Positions 41,872 through 49,498 are shown, numbered from the stretch's first letter. The stretch is 64,000 nucleotides of DNA from Streptomyces filamentosus (GCF_014654895.1 NZ_BNBE01000001.1:1612001-1676000); one strand, 5' to 3'. Notes: a model not told the origin generated them from the sequence alone. Made by a program: numbers and translations.

Positions 41872-42853
41872 CCACCTCGGCCGAGCGCGGATTGTCCGCG
41901 CATCCCCACACCCCGTGCGGGCAGTAGTCGGTCACCGTCTGGTAGACCGGCCGGTGGGCGGCGAACCAGTCGAGCATCCCCCGCACGTACGCCGGGTTGT
42001 CCCCGTTCCTGAAGAGCCCCCACTCCGGGTACGAGACGGGCTTGCCGTGCGCCTTCGCGAAGGCCACGTGGTGCGCGAGCCCGTACTCCTCGGTCACCTG
42101 CCCCTCGAAGGAGAGCCCCTCGGGCTGGTCGTAGGCGTCGAGGCCGATGATGTCGACGACGTCGTCGCCGGGGTAGCACTCCGGCCAGGGCACCGCGTCC
42201 CGGCCCCGGCTCGGCGTGAAGTCGAAGCGGAACCGCTGCCCCGCCACCCCGCGCAGCACCCCGACCGCCTGCCGCCAGTACGCCTTCCAGGCCGCCGGGT
42301 CCGGTCCGCAGCGGTGCCCGTACGTGGTGCCGTTCATCTCCCAGCCGAGCACCAGGACCGCGTCCTCCAGGCCGTGGGCCGCCAGCCCCTCGCCCAGCGC
42401 CCTGAAGTGCCGGTCGAAGGCGCCGGCCGCGCCGCTCCGCAGCCCGGCCCGGACCTCGGCGTCGGTCAGCCCGGCCTCGTTGCGGTCCATCATCGGCACG
42501 TTCAGCACGAAGAGCCGCCCCGGCCGGGCGGCCTTCCACCGCGCCCAGGGCGCGAAGAGCTCCGGGTGCCCCTCGATGTTGGACCAGCGGTCGCCCGGCA
42601 GATAGGTGTGGCCGACCGTCAGCTCCCCGCCGCCCAGCCACGCCTCCGCCCCGGAGATCCGCCGCACCCCCTCGGCGTCGGATCCGGTGAAGAAGCCCGA
42701 GGGCACGTCGGGCAGCGGCAGCGGGTCGGGCGCGGTCCGGCCGCCGGTGTGCCGCTCGCCGGGCGCGAGCCGCTCGGGCACCAGCAGGAGCGTGAGAACG
42801 GCCGCGAGCAGCACCAGGAGTGCGGCCCGCGGCCGGGTCGGGGAGCGGCGCAC
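41837..42853 (-). CDS. GH26-like secreted glycoside hydrolase, short paralogue
   Basis: 338 residues with an uncleaved-type N-terminal hydrophobic anchor and a GH26-like (beta/alpha)8 domain: [16 protein letters not shown], the acid/base Glu in [50 protein letters not shown], the nucleophile Glu in [15 protein letters not shown], and [11 protein letters not shown]. It is strongly similar to the catalytic domain of the gene at 60550-62187 but lacks the repeat tail. The GTG start is one base after the VKOR stop, so the two are coupled. The target is probably a beta-mannan-like or self-made glycan. Confidence 0.85.
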   Translation of the reverse strand: MRRSPTRPRAALLVLLAAVLTLLLVPERLAPGERHTGGRTAPDPLPLPDVPSGFFTGSDAEGVRRISGAEAWLGGGELTVGHTYLPGDRWSNIEGHPELFAPWARWKAARPGRLFVLNVPMMDRNEAGLTDAEVRAGLRSGAAGAFDRHFRALGEGLAAHGLEDAVLVLGWEMNGTTYGHRCGPDPAAWKAYWRQAVGVLRGVAGQRFRFDFTPSRGRDAVPWPECYPGDDVVDIIGLDAYDQPEGLSFEGQVTEEYGLAHHVAFAKAHGKPVSYPEWGLFRNGDNPAYVRGMLDWFAAHRPVYQTVTDYCPHGVWGCADNPRSAEVVRGALGAPGRP

Positions 42854-42854
42854 C

Positions 42855-43511
42855 TCAGCCGGTCCAGAAGTCCCACCAGCGGGTCAGGATCAGCATCCCG
42901 ATGATCCCGATGTGCAGGACGGGCGGGGCGAAGGCGAAGTCGCCGAGGAAGCCGCGGACCGCCGCCGGGGCCGGCAGCACCCCGGTCCGCACGTTGTGCG
43001 CGGTGACGTACCAGAAGAGGGTGATGGTCGCCGTCCAGGCGAGGCAGCACCACAGGCAGAGCGCGTTGATCTCGTACAGCGACTGCTGCATCAGCCAGGT
43101 GCAGAAGCCGACGCCGAACAGCGCGCCGCCGTTCAGCCCGAGCCAGAACCAGCCCCGGAACCGGGCCCCCGCGAGGAGCGCGGCGCCGATCGCGACGACG
43201 ACGCCGTACGTGACGAGGCCGAGCATCGGGTTGGGGAAGCCGAAGACCGCCGCCTGCTCGCTCTTCATGATGTTCCCGCAGGACACGACCGGGTTCAGGC
43301 TGCACCCCGGCTGGAAGCCCGGGTCCTCCAGGAGCTTGAACTTGTCGATCGTGATCACCCACGCGGCCAGGATCCCGGCCGCGCCGGTGACGACGAGGAG
43401 CCATCCGAGCCCCCGGCCCGCGCCGACCGCGCCGTCCTCCCGGCGCCCGGCCTCCGCCGCGCCGCCCCGCCGCTGGCCGGGCACACCGTCCCGTACCCCG
43501 AGCGTCGTCAT
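42855..43511 (-). CDS. Vitamin K epoxide reductase (VKOR) family membrane protein
   Basis: 218 residues, VKOR-type thiol oxidoreductase. It reoxidises Dsb-like partners using a quinone, promoting disulfide formation outside the membrane. The loop pair CSLNPVVSCG and the active CxxC in INALCLWCCLAW are present, with four to five membrane helices. There is no fused thioredoxin domain. It lies between DUF5949 and GH26-like genes in one operon; the Cys-containing secreted proteins nearby could be clients. Confidence 0.92.
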   Translation of the reverse strand: MTTLGVRDGVPGQRRGGAAEAGRREDGAVGAGRGLGWLLVVTGAAGILAAWVITIDKFKLLEDPGFQPGCSLNPVVSCGNIMKSEQAAVFGFPNPMLGLVTYGVVVAIGAALLAGARFRGWFWLGLNGGALFGVGFCTWLMQQSLYEINALCLWCCLAWTATITLFWYVTAHNVRTGVLPAPAAVRGFLGDFAFAPPVLHIGIIGMLILTRWWDFWTG

Positions 43512-43528
43512 CGCGCCGCCCCTTCCGT

Positions 43529-44032
43529 TCAGCCCTGGAGGCGGCGGACCGGCAGCAGGACGTGGGCGCAGTCGGCGAGCATCTCCTCGTCGGAGACGAA
43601 GGCGCGCAGCCGGTCCTCGTCCACCGGCTGCCCGGGGACGGCCTCGGCCCAGGGGCGCACCGAGCAGAGGAAGTAGACCTTGCCGCTCTCCCGGGCGGCG
43701 GCCTGCCACTCGGCGGGCACCGGGCACTGCACCTTCAGGAAGGGCAGGGTGAGTGCGGCGGAGCCGCCCTCGACGAGCAGGGTGGCGCTGATCCCGGCGT
43801 CCTTCTCCAGGTCGAAGAGGCGGTCGCCGACCGAGAGGCCCATGGATTCCAGGGCGGCCCGCATCGCCTGCTGACCGGCCTCCGGCCCGTCGCGGCCGTC
43901 GCCGAGCGAATACGCCATCAGGAAAGGCGTGCCGGCGGAATCGGCGGTGGCCTCGCTGGACCACGGAATCACCGTGAGCGTGCCCAGCGGAGAGAGGCTG
44001 CGCGCCTCGGAAAGGACGTGGGGAGTGGTCAT
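43529..44032 (-). CDS. DUF5949 family protein
   Basis: 167 residues matching the Streptomyces-restricted DUF5949 family: LGTLTVIPWSSEATADSAGTPFLMAYSLGDG, ALESMGLSVGDRLFDL, VYFLCSVRPWAEAVPGQPVDE. Cytosolic, function unknown. A TAGCAT box eight bases before ATG 44032 and the absence of a ribosome site point to a leaderless mRNA. It heads the operon with the VKOR and GH26-like genes and is divergent from the tyrosinase operon. Confidence 0.8.
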   Translation of the reverse strand: MTTPHVLSEARSLSPLGTLTVIPWSSEATADSAGTPFLMAYSLGDGRDGPEAGQQAMRAALESMGLSVGDRLFDLEKDAGISATLLVEGGSAALTLPFLKVQCPVPAEWQAAARESGKVYFLCSVRPWAEAVPGQPVDEDRLRAFVSDEEMLADCAHVLLPVRRLQG

Positions 44033-44086
44033 GGAAGGGGATGCTAGTGGGCCAACCACCCTTTCCCCGTACCGAATTCACTCATC

Positions 44087-44119
44087 CGGCCGACATTCCT
44101 CCGCTCGGCATGTCGGCCG
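44087..44119. promoter_or_regulatory. 10-bp dyad upstream of the tyrosinase operon
   Basis: CGGCCGACAT and its exact complement are separated by 13 bases, in the 149-base spacer divergent between DUF5949 and melC1. It could be an operator for the mel operon or a leader hairpin 60 bases before the melC1 ATG. Confidence 0.45.
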
Positions 44120-44181
44120 CAACGAACCCGGGTTTTCATCGTTGTGCCTTCAGGCCCCTTGTCGACACCAGGAGATCGCCG

Positions 44182-44598
44182 ATGCCCTTCCCCCGCCGTG
44201 TCGCCCTCCGGTCCCTCTTCGCCCTGGCCGTCACCGCCGCCACGGGCGGCGCCCTCGGCCGGATCGCGGGCCGCGCCCCGCAGGCGGCTCCGTACGCCTC
44301 GGGCGCGTCGGATCCGTACGCCTTCGACGAGATGTACGCGGGCCGCCGCATCCGCGGCCTCACCGGGCCGGAGGGCGAGCCGGTGGCCCTGGTGGACGGC
44401 CGTCCGCTGCACCTGATGCGGTGCGCCGACGGCGGCTGGGTCAGCCCGCTCGACCACTACGAGTCCTGCCCGAGCCCGCTCGCCGCCACCCGGGCGGCCG
44501 TGGACGCCGCGGGGTCGGCCCCGCTGTCCCGGTACGCGGCGGCGCACGGCCCGCACACCGATCCGACGGGAGGGAACCCGCGTGGTGTACACGCGTAA
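44182..44598 (+). CDS. melC1: Tyrosinase cofactor (copper chaperone) MelC1 type
   Basis: 138 residues: a twin-Arg-like signal region (RRVALRSLFALAVTAATGG) and the small MelC1 domain (PYAFDEMYAGRRIRGL, VALVDGRPLHLMRCADGGWVSPLDHYESCPSPLAATRAAVD). MelC1 delivers copper to tyrosinase and escorts it through the Tat pathway, since tyrosinase has no signal of its own. GGAG is nine bases before ATG 44182. It overlaps melC2 by 17 bases. Sequence is closer to the melD-type second pair than to the classical melC operon. Confidence 0.92.
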   Translation: MPFPRRVALRSLFALAVTAATGGALGRIAGRAPQAAPYASGASDPYAFDEMYAGRRIRGLTGPEGEPVALVDGRPLHLMRCADGGWVSPLDHYESCPSPLAATRAAVDAAGSAPLSRYAAAHGPHTDPTGGNPRGVHA

Positions 44599-45448
44599 GA
44601 ACCAGCGCGACCTGACGACGACCGAGCGCCGCAGGTTCGTGGCCGCGGTGCTCGAACTGAAGCGCCGCGGCGAGTACGACGAGTTCGTCCGCATGCACAT
44701 CGACTACTACACGGCCGACGGCGGCGGCCGGCTGCGGACCGCGCACATGACGCCGAGCTTCCTGCCCTGGCACCGGAAGTTCCTGCTGGAGTTCGAGCGG
44801 GCGCTGCGCCGGATCGACGCGACGGTGACGGTCCCGTACTGGGACTGGACGCGGGACAACAGCCCGGCGTCCTCGCTCTGGGCGGAGGACTTCCTGGGCG
44901 GCAACGGACGCCGCTCGGACCTCCAGGTGACCACCGGCCCCTTCGCGTACGCGCGGGGGAAGTGGACGGTGAAGCACGCGATGACCGAGATCTCGTACCT
45001 GACCAGGGACTTCGGCCGTCCGCGCGATCCGATCCCGCTGCCGACGGCGGCCCAGCTGGAGGAGGTCATGCGGGAGCGGACGTACGACACGGCCCCCTGG
45101 AACTCGACCAGTCCCTCGGGCTTCCGCAACCGGCTGGAGGGCTGGGCGCAGGGCTCGGGCAACGACCGCTTCCGGATCCACAACCGGGTGCACCGCTGGG
45201 TGGGGGGCCTGATGCTGGGCGGCGGCTCGGTGAACGATCCGGTGTTCTGGCTGCACCACTCCTTCGTGGACCTGGTGTGGTCGCGGTGGCAGCAGCGCAA
45301 TCCGGGGGCGGCGTACCTGCCGGCGGAGCCGCCGCCGCTGGGCGACGCGCAGTACCGGAAGGTGCTGGGGCGGCACCAGCCGATGGCACCGTGGGGCGTG
45401 ACGCCGGCGGAGATGTTCGACCACAGCCGGCTCTACCGGTACGCCTGA
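44582..45448 (+). CDS. melC2: Tyrosinase (type 3 copper enzyme), MelC2 type
   Basis: 288 residues. It oxidises tyrosine and other phenols to quinones, giving melanin. All six copper histidines are visible: CuA in RMHIDYY, RTAHMTPSF and LPWHRKF; CuB in IHNRVHRWVGG (two) and FWLHHSF. VPYWDWTRDNSP is the family core. It is somewhat longer than classical MelC2 (about 273), mostly because of insertions between residues 105 and 200. GTG 44582 has GGGAGGG upstream and lies inside the cofactor gene's end, implying coupled translation. Confidence 0.94.
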   Translation: MVYTRKNQRDLTTTERRRFVAAVLELKRRGEYDEFVRMHIDYYTADGGGRLRTAHMTPSFLPWHRKFLLEFERALRRIDATVTVPYWDWTRDNSPASSLWAEDFLGGNGRRSDLQVTTGPFAYARGKWTVKHAMTEISYLTRDFGRPRDPIPLPTAAQLEEVMRERTYDTAPWNSTSPSGFRNRLEGWAQGSGNDRFRIHNRVHRWVGGLMLGGGSVNDPVFWLHHSFVDLVWSRWQQRNPGAAYLPAEPPPLGDAQYRKVLGRHQPMAPWGVTPAEMFDHSRLYRYA

Positions 45449-45466
45449 CGGGCCGGTCCCGGACGC

Positions 45467-45505
45467 GGGCGTCCCCCCGGCCCTGGCAGGGTCGGGGGGA
45501 CGCCC
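45467..45505. terminator. Bidirectional terminator between tyrosinase and chaplin genes
   Basis: A hairpin with 13 perfect GC-rich pairs extends to 18 with one G-U wobble around a 3-base loop. It serves the convergent melC2 and chaplin transcripts. Confidence 0.82.
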
Positions 45506-45521
45506 GGAAGGACGGGGTGGC

Positions 45522-45821
45522 TCAGCCGCCGTAGCCGGCGTCGCCGTAGCCGCCGTCGCCGTTGTCACCGCCGTGGGGGGCGTCCACGTTGGCGCAGCTG
45601 TTGCCGAAGGCCGGGTTCAGCAGGCCGATGACGTTGACGGTGTTGCCGCAGAGGTTGACCGGCACGTGGACCGGGACCTGGACGACGTTGCCGGAGGCGA
45701 CGCCGGGCGAGTGGGCGGCGACGGCCTCGGCGCCCGAGTCGGCGACGGCCAGGCCGGCTCCGGTGAGGGCGACGGCACCGGTGCCGGCCAGAACGGCGGC
45801 AGCCTTCGCGAAGCGAGACAT
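45522..45821 (-). CDS. Short chaplin with Gly/Asp-rich C-terminal extension
   Basis: 99 residues: a signal peptide (to about 28) and a chaplin domain, AHSPGVASGNVVQVPVHVPVN through VIGLLNPAFGNSCAN, with the two conserved cysteines. Chaplins assemble into amyloid fibrils that make aerial hyphae and spores hydrophobic. Unlike ordinary short chaplins it continues with a 20-residue hydrophilic tail of Gly, Asp and Tyr. ATG 45821 follows AAGGAG. It lies at the edge of the surface-protein island. Confidence 0.95.
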   Translation of the reverse strand: MSRFAKAAAVLAGTGAVALTGAGLAVADSGAEAVAAHSPGVASGNVVQVPVHVPVNLCGNTVNVIGLLNPAFGNSCANVDAPHGGDNGDGGYGDAGYGG

Positions 45822-46170
45822 CAGAACTCCTTGGGTGGGTCGAGCGACCGCAGGGATCACGGCCGTCACTTCCGTTCAACGCCGTACCAGGGGCCTGGTC
45901 ACGGCCTTTGGGCCGAACGGGAAAAGGGATGCCGGTGAGGGCGGGAATGATGGCCCGTGGACCGGTGTCGGCCCGCCGTCGGATACGACGGGAAGGGCAC
46001 CGGTCCGCGGGCCGTGGCCATGCGACAAGCCTTCCGGTGCAACGACGGAAAACCCTTGCGGTAGCGGGGAAGAATCGTGTCTTCACTCGCGCGGACCGCT
46101 TTCGCACACCATTCCGATAAAGCGGGGACGGGAAGGGCGCCGGGACGGGCGCCGGACGAGCAGGGACGAT
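45822..46170. other. Gap with stem-loop between chaplin and secreted-protein genes
   Basis: 349 bases with no gene. It holds the chaplin promoter and leader on the left and, at 45959-46006, a long imperfect hairpin (GGACCGGTG and complement outside, CCGTCG-GATA-CGACGG inside). The hairpin may terminate the upstream secreted-protein transcript. A small CGGCC-TTTG-GGCCG hairpin lies at 45902-45915. Confidence 0.5.
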
Positions 46171-46683
46171 TCAGCCGCGATCGGGAGCGAGACCGAGCTG
46201 GGAGTCGAGGGCGCCGCTGAGCACGGGGGCGATCACGCCGAGCCGGGGCTCGGCGAGGTCGGGCAGACCCGCGAGGCCGTCGCCGCGGGGCGCCTCGACG
46301 GGGTGGCCGAGGGTGGCGCCGGGGGTGGTGGCCTTCATCTCGGAGTGCGGGGTCGCGAAGAGCGCCCGGCCCGGCTCGCTGCCCTTCAGGAGCTCGGGGA
46401 GCGGGGCGTCCACGACGGTCTCGGGCAGGGTGCCGGTGAGCGGGACGCTCGGCAGCGTCACGTCGGGCAGCGAGCCGAGGCCCTTCTGGAAGCCGGTGGG
46501 AGCCCCGGGCACCGGCACGGGGACGCCGGTCGCGACGGTGGGCGCGTCCATCGGCAGGACCGGGTCCAGGCCCTGGAGGGGGACGACCACCGGGGCCTCG
46601 ACGGCGGAGGCCGGGGCGACCATGGCGGCGGAGGCGAGCGCGGTCATGAGGAGGCCCATGCCGGCGTGAGAACGCAGAGTCAT
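46171..46683 (-). CDS. Small secreted protein, Pro/Val-rich
   Basis: 170 residues: a cleavable signal peptide (GMGLLMTALASAAMVAPASA), then a low-complexity segment of Val, Pro, Leu and Gly (VVVPLQGLDPVLPMDAPTVA, PVPVPGAPTG, LPDVTLPSVPLTGTLPETV). There are no cysteines and no known domain. Location among chaplin genes and similar composition to 48623-49498 suggest an accessory of the hyphal surface. ATG 46683 follows a G-rich stretch. Confidence 0.65.
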   Translation of the reverse strand: MTLRSHAGMGLLMTALASAAMVAPASAVEAPVVVPLQGLDPVLPMDAPTVATGVPVPVPGAPTGFQKGLGSLPDVTLPSVPLTGTLPETVVDAPLPELLKGSEPGRALFATPHSEMKATTPGATLGHPVEAPRGDGLAGLPDLAEPRLGVIAPVLSGALDSQLGLAPDRG

Positions 46684-46747
46684 GCCGTGTGAACGACCCC
46701 CTTGGCCGAAACGTGGCGCGGGGTTCCCCCATGTGCAGCAACGCCGA

Positions 46748-46775
46748 GGGCCCCCACCTGTGAGGGCGGGGGCCC
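46748..46775 (-). terminator. Probable terminator of the LPDTG repeat-protein gene
   Basis: Arms GGGCCCCC and GGGGGCCC with an inner CCT/AGG pairing make a stable hairpin about 100 bases after the minus-strand stop at 46875. Confidence 0.6.
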
Positions 46776-46817
46776 GGGTTGACGTGCCGTCAGCGGCCGG
46801 CGCACGTCGGCGGCTTC

Positions 46818-46860
46818 CGTACGTCAGGGGTTCCCGTACGTCAGGGGTTCCCGTACGTCG
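46818..46860. repeat. 17-bp tandem repeat, 2.5 copies
   Basis: The unit CGTACGTCAGGGGTTCC occurs twice exactly and a third time in part (46852-46861), just past the end of the LPDTG protein gene. It is non-coding; a role is not evident. Confidence 0.7.
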
Positions 46861-46874
46861 GCCGCTTCCGTGCG

Positions 46875-47942
46875 TCAGTGGCGGCGGCTGCGGACGAGGC
46901 GGCCGCCCCGGAGCTGGACGACGGTACCGCCGATGATGAGGGCGGCACTGACCGCGGCCGCTCCCCACAGGGCGGGGTCGCTGCCCGTGTCGGGGAGTTC
47001 GGGCTTGTCGGGCCCGTGCGGCGGGGTGGTGGGCGGGGTGGTGGGCTCGCAGCCCGGCTCCGGCTCCTCACCGGGGGCCGGCTCCTCGCATTCGCCCGGC
47101 GGCTCGTCCGGGTTCGTCGGCGGGGTGGCCGTGGTCGGCGGAGCGGTCGTGGGCGGGGTGGTGGGCTCGCAGCCCGGCTCCGGCTCCTCACCGGGGGCCG
47201 GCTCCTCGCACTCGCCCGGGTGCGTGGGCGGGGTGGTCGTCGGCGGGGTGGTCGTCGGAGGAGTCGTGGGCTCGCAGCCCGGCTCCGGCTCCTCGCCCGG
47301 CTCCGGCTCCTCGCACTCGCCCGGCGGCTCGTCCGGGTTCGTCGGCGGGGTGGCCGTGGTCGGCGGAGCGGTCGTGGGCGGGGTGGTCGTCGGAGGAGTC
47401 GTGGGCTCGCAGCCCGGCTCCGGCTCCTCACCGGGGGCCGGCTCCTCGCACTCGCCCGGGTGCGTGGGCGGGGTGGTCGTCGGCGGGGTGGTGGTGGGCG
47501 GGGTCGTGGGCTCGCAGCCCGGCTCCGGCTCCTCGCCGGGGGCGGGCGCCTCGCACTCGCCCGGCGGGTAGGTCGGCGGAGTGGTGGTGGGCGGAGCCGT
47601 CGTGGGAGGGGGCGTCGTGGGCGGCTCGGTCGGCGGGTGCGTCGGCGGGTGGGTCGGCGGATGCGTCGGCGGGTGCGTGGTGGGCTCCTCGCCGTAGCCG
47701 CCGTCGGGGTCCTCCCCCGCGGGGTCGCAGAGGGCCCCGACGGCCGACGCCACGTAACCGCCCGGGTCCATGCCGCCGCAGAACTCCGGCGGGAGCGGGG
47801 CGTGCGCCTGGCCGTTGCCGGGTCCCGGCGTGTCGCCCGTGCCGGGGTGGGCGCTCGCGGCCAGCGCGAGACCGCCGGTCAGCGACAACAGCCCGGTCGC
47901 CGCCGCCGCGGTGAGTACTTTCCTGCTGATGATGGACCGCAT
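46875..47942 (-). CDS. Sortase-anchored surface protein with Cys-paired Thr/Pro repeats
   Basis: 355 residues: a signal peptide (to about 30), a short domain with two cysteines (about 50-75), a His-Pro-Pro-Thr repeat patch, and five copies of a module with two cysteines (GECEEPAPGEEPEPGCEP) joined by Thr/Pro linkers. The C-terminus is LPDTG, a membrane helix and a basic tail (VRSRRH): a complete sortase sorting signal. The protein is expected to be covalently wall-linked. The repeats look like an O-mannosylated stalk with intramodule disulfides. It sits among chaplin genes. Confidence 0.88.
   Translation of the reverse strand: MRSIISRKVLTAAAATGLLSLTGGLALAASAHPGTGDTPGPGNGQAHAPLPPEFCGGMDPGGYVASAVGALCDPAGEDPDGGYGEEPTTHPPTHPPTHPPTHPPTEPPTTPPPTTAPPTTTPPTYPPGECEAPAPGEEPEPGCEPTTPPTTTPPTTTPPTHPGECEEPAPGEEPEPGCEPTTPPTTTPPTTAPPTTATPPTNPDEPPGECEEPEPGEEPEPGCEPTTPPTTTPPTTTPPTHPGECEEPAPGEEPEPGCEPTTPPTTAPPTTATPPTNPDEPPGECEEPAPGEEPEPGCEPTTPPTTPPHGPDKPELPDTGSDPALWGAAAVSAALIIGGTVVQLRGGRLVRSRRH
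47030..47690. repeat. Intragenic tandem repeats of the LPDTG protein
   Basis: Five near-identical DNA blocks (recognisable by GTGGGCTCGCAGCCCGGCTC starting near 47040, 47160, 47267, 47400 and 47507) with linkers of variable length. DNA-level identity implies recent duplication or gene conversion, so the copy number probably varies between strains. Confidence 0.8.
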
Positions 47943-48056
47943 ACCGCTCTTCCTCGGGAGAAAGGGAGAGACCGGCGAGGATCCCCCCTCGCTCCGACCG
48001 GCCGTGCCCCGCGCGGACGTTCGCGTGGGACGGCCCTGAGAGTAGGGAGCGGTGCA

Positions 48057-48080
48057 CCGTGTGGAGTCGAAGCCACACGG
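48057..48080 (-). terminator. Hairpin after the 91-residue secreted protein gene
   Basis: A perfect 8-bp stem (CCGTGTGG and complement) with an 8-base loop lies 24 bases after the minus-strand stop at 48104. Confidence 0.6.
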
Positions 48081-48103
48081 CGACCGGTCAGAAAATCATT
48101 CGA

Positions 48104-48379
48104 TCAGCCGCCGAGCGGGCCGGCCGGCAGGCCGCCGATCAGCGGGAGGCCCTTGCCCGTCTGGTTCAGCTGGGTGGCGGTGTCGGTGACGGTCTTGACC
48201 GGGGAGCCGTCGGTGGTGCTGCTGAGCACGTCGGACTTCAGTCCGTTGGCGGCGATCGCCTCCAGGCCACCGTTGAGGCTGGTCGGGGTCAGCGCCTGCT
48301 GCGCGGCCATGGCGGGGGCGGCGACGCCGAGGGCCATGAGCGAACCGGCGAAGACCGCGGCGACCTTGGTGGGCTTCAT
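48104..48379 (-). CDS. Small secreted protein
   Basis: 91 residues: a signal peptide ending VAAPAMA-AQQ (about 25), then a Thr/Ser/Leu-rich mature chain ending LPLIGGLPAGPLGG. There are no cysteines. It resembles neither chaplins nor rodlins beyond size and location. The 240 bases upstream are unusually AT-rich and contain an imperfect dyad at 48417-48447, consistent with a strongly regulated developmental promoter. ATG 48379 follows AAGGA. Confidence 0.7.
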   Translation of the reverse strand: MKPTKVAAVFAGSLMALGVAAPAMAAQQALTPTSLNGGLEAIAANGLKSDVLSSTTDGSPVKTVTDTATQLNQTGKGLPLIGGLPAGPLGG

Positions 48380-48565
48380 GGGGAGAATCCTTCCTCTGTA
48401 CTTTCAACTCACGTTCCACACAGGATTCTTGGGAATTCCCGTGTGTCGTTCTGTCTTCTGTAACGAGAGGTTCGCCCGCCGGAAACTCCGGGGGGAGGGA
48501 TTTCTCGACACTGCACCCGATCGAAGGGGACCGGTGTGATTTCCGGATTACCGGGCGCACGCGCG

Positions 48566-48602
48566 CCCGTACCGGCCCGGCGGGAGGCCGGACCGGTACG
48601 GG
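48566..48602 (-). terminator. Terminator after the 291-residue secreted protein gene
   Basis: A 10-bp outer stem (CCCGTACCGG and complement) and a 5-bp inner stem (CCGGC/GCCGG) with one mismatch between lie 20 bases beyond the minus-strand stop at 48623. Confidence 0.75.
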
Positions 48603-48622
48603 TCGGGAGGGGTGCGCCCGGG

Positions 48623-49498
48623 TCAGCGGACCGGCAGCGGCGGCTTCACCGGAGTGCCGACCGGCAGCTCGGGCGCGGCCACCGGCGGCTTCACCGGGGC
48701 GTCGACCGGCAGCTCCGGCGCCTCGACCGGCGGCTCCACGGGCAGCTCCGGCGCCTCGACCGGGAGCGAGGGCAGCGCGGGCAGGCCCGCCAGGTCCGGC
48801 GCGGGCAGACCGCTGCCGAGCACGGTGGCGACGGCGAGGTTGACCAGGGAGGTCAGCGTGGCCGTGACCTGCGGCGGAACCCCGGCGGCGTCACCCGAGG
48901 TGACGGCGGCCAGCAGTCCGGCGACGGCCTTCTCGACGGAGGCGAGGGCGTCGTCCACCACGTCCGCCGGGGCAGCCTTCGCCGCCTTCGCCCCGGCGGC
49001 GACGGGCAGGGTGACCGGCGGCTTCACGGGCAGCCCGGCCGGGGTCTCCACGGCGGGCGGGGCCACGGGCGTCTCGACGGCCGGGGGCGCGACGGGGGCG
49101 TCCACGGCGGGCGGGGTGACCGGCGATTCCGGGACGGCGGGCGGCTCCGGGACGGCCGGGGGCTCCGGCAGCGGGGCGGGGGAGGTCTCCTTCGCCCGGT
49201 CGACGGCGGCCCGGATCCGGGCCTTCAGGGCGTCGGCGTCGGCCGCGGGGACCTGGCCGCCGTCGGCCTTCAGGGCGGTCGCGACGAGCTCGGTCACGGG
49301 GGTGGTGACCCCGCCGAGGTCACCGAGGGCCTCGGTCCGGGCCAGCAGCGCGGCCGCGTCGGGGAGCGGGGCGCGGGCGGCCGGGTCGGCCGCGCGGGAG
49401 GGGGGGCGCTCGCCGGCGACGGCGGGTCCCGCCGCGCCGAGGGTGAGGGCGGCGGATATCGCCAGGGCGGTGAGACGGGGCGAAGCCAGGGGACGCAT
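48623..49498 (-). CDS. Secreted Pro/Ala/Val-rich repeat protein
   Basis: 291 residues: a signal peptide (to about 29), a helical region (ARTEALGDLGGVTTPVTELVATALKADGGQVPAADADALKARIRAAVDRA), then Pro-Pro-Ala-Val-Glu/Asp repeats (about 108-160), a second helical domain (about 172-235) and a C-terminal APELPV-type repeat tail. No known family. Composition suggests an extended wall-spanning or matrix protein. A TATAAC box at 49555-49550 may be its -10. It lies between two chaplin-associated genes. Confidence 0.7.
   Translation of the reverse strand: MRPLASPRLTALAISAALTLGAAGPAVAGERPPSRAADPAARAPLPDAAALLARTEALGDLGGVTTPVTELVATALKADGGQVPAADADALKARIRAAVDRAKETSPAPLPEPPAVPEPPAVPESPVTPPAVDAPVAPPAVETPVAPPAVETPAGLPVKPPVTLPVAAGAKAAKAAPADVVDDALASVEKAVAGLLAAVTSGDAAGVPPQVTATLTSLVNLAVATVLGSGLPAPDLAGLPALPSLPVEAPELPVEPPVEAPELPVDAPVKPPVAAPELPVGTPVKPPLPVR

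Noticed and set aside
44087..44119. Dyad before melC1 as a riboswitch
   Set aside because: A single 10-bp stem without further conserved structure or an expression platform; an operator or simple leader hairpin is enough.
43529..45448. Tyrosinase region as part of a secondary-metabolite cluster
   Set aside because: Only the cofactor/tyrosinase pair is present; neighbours are surface or housekeeping genes and there is no scaffold biosynthetic enzyme.
46875..47700. Regularly spaced repeats suggesting a CRISPR array
   Set aside because: The repeats are in frame in a secreted LPDTG protein, spacers are also repetitive, and no cas genes are present.
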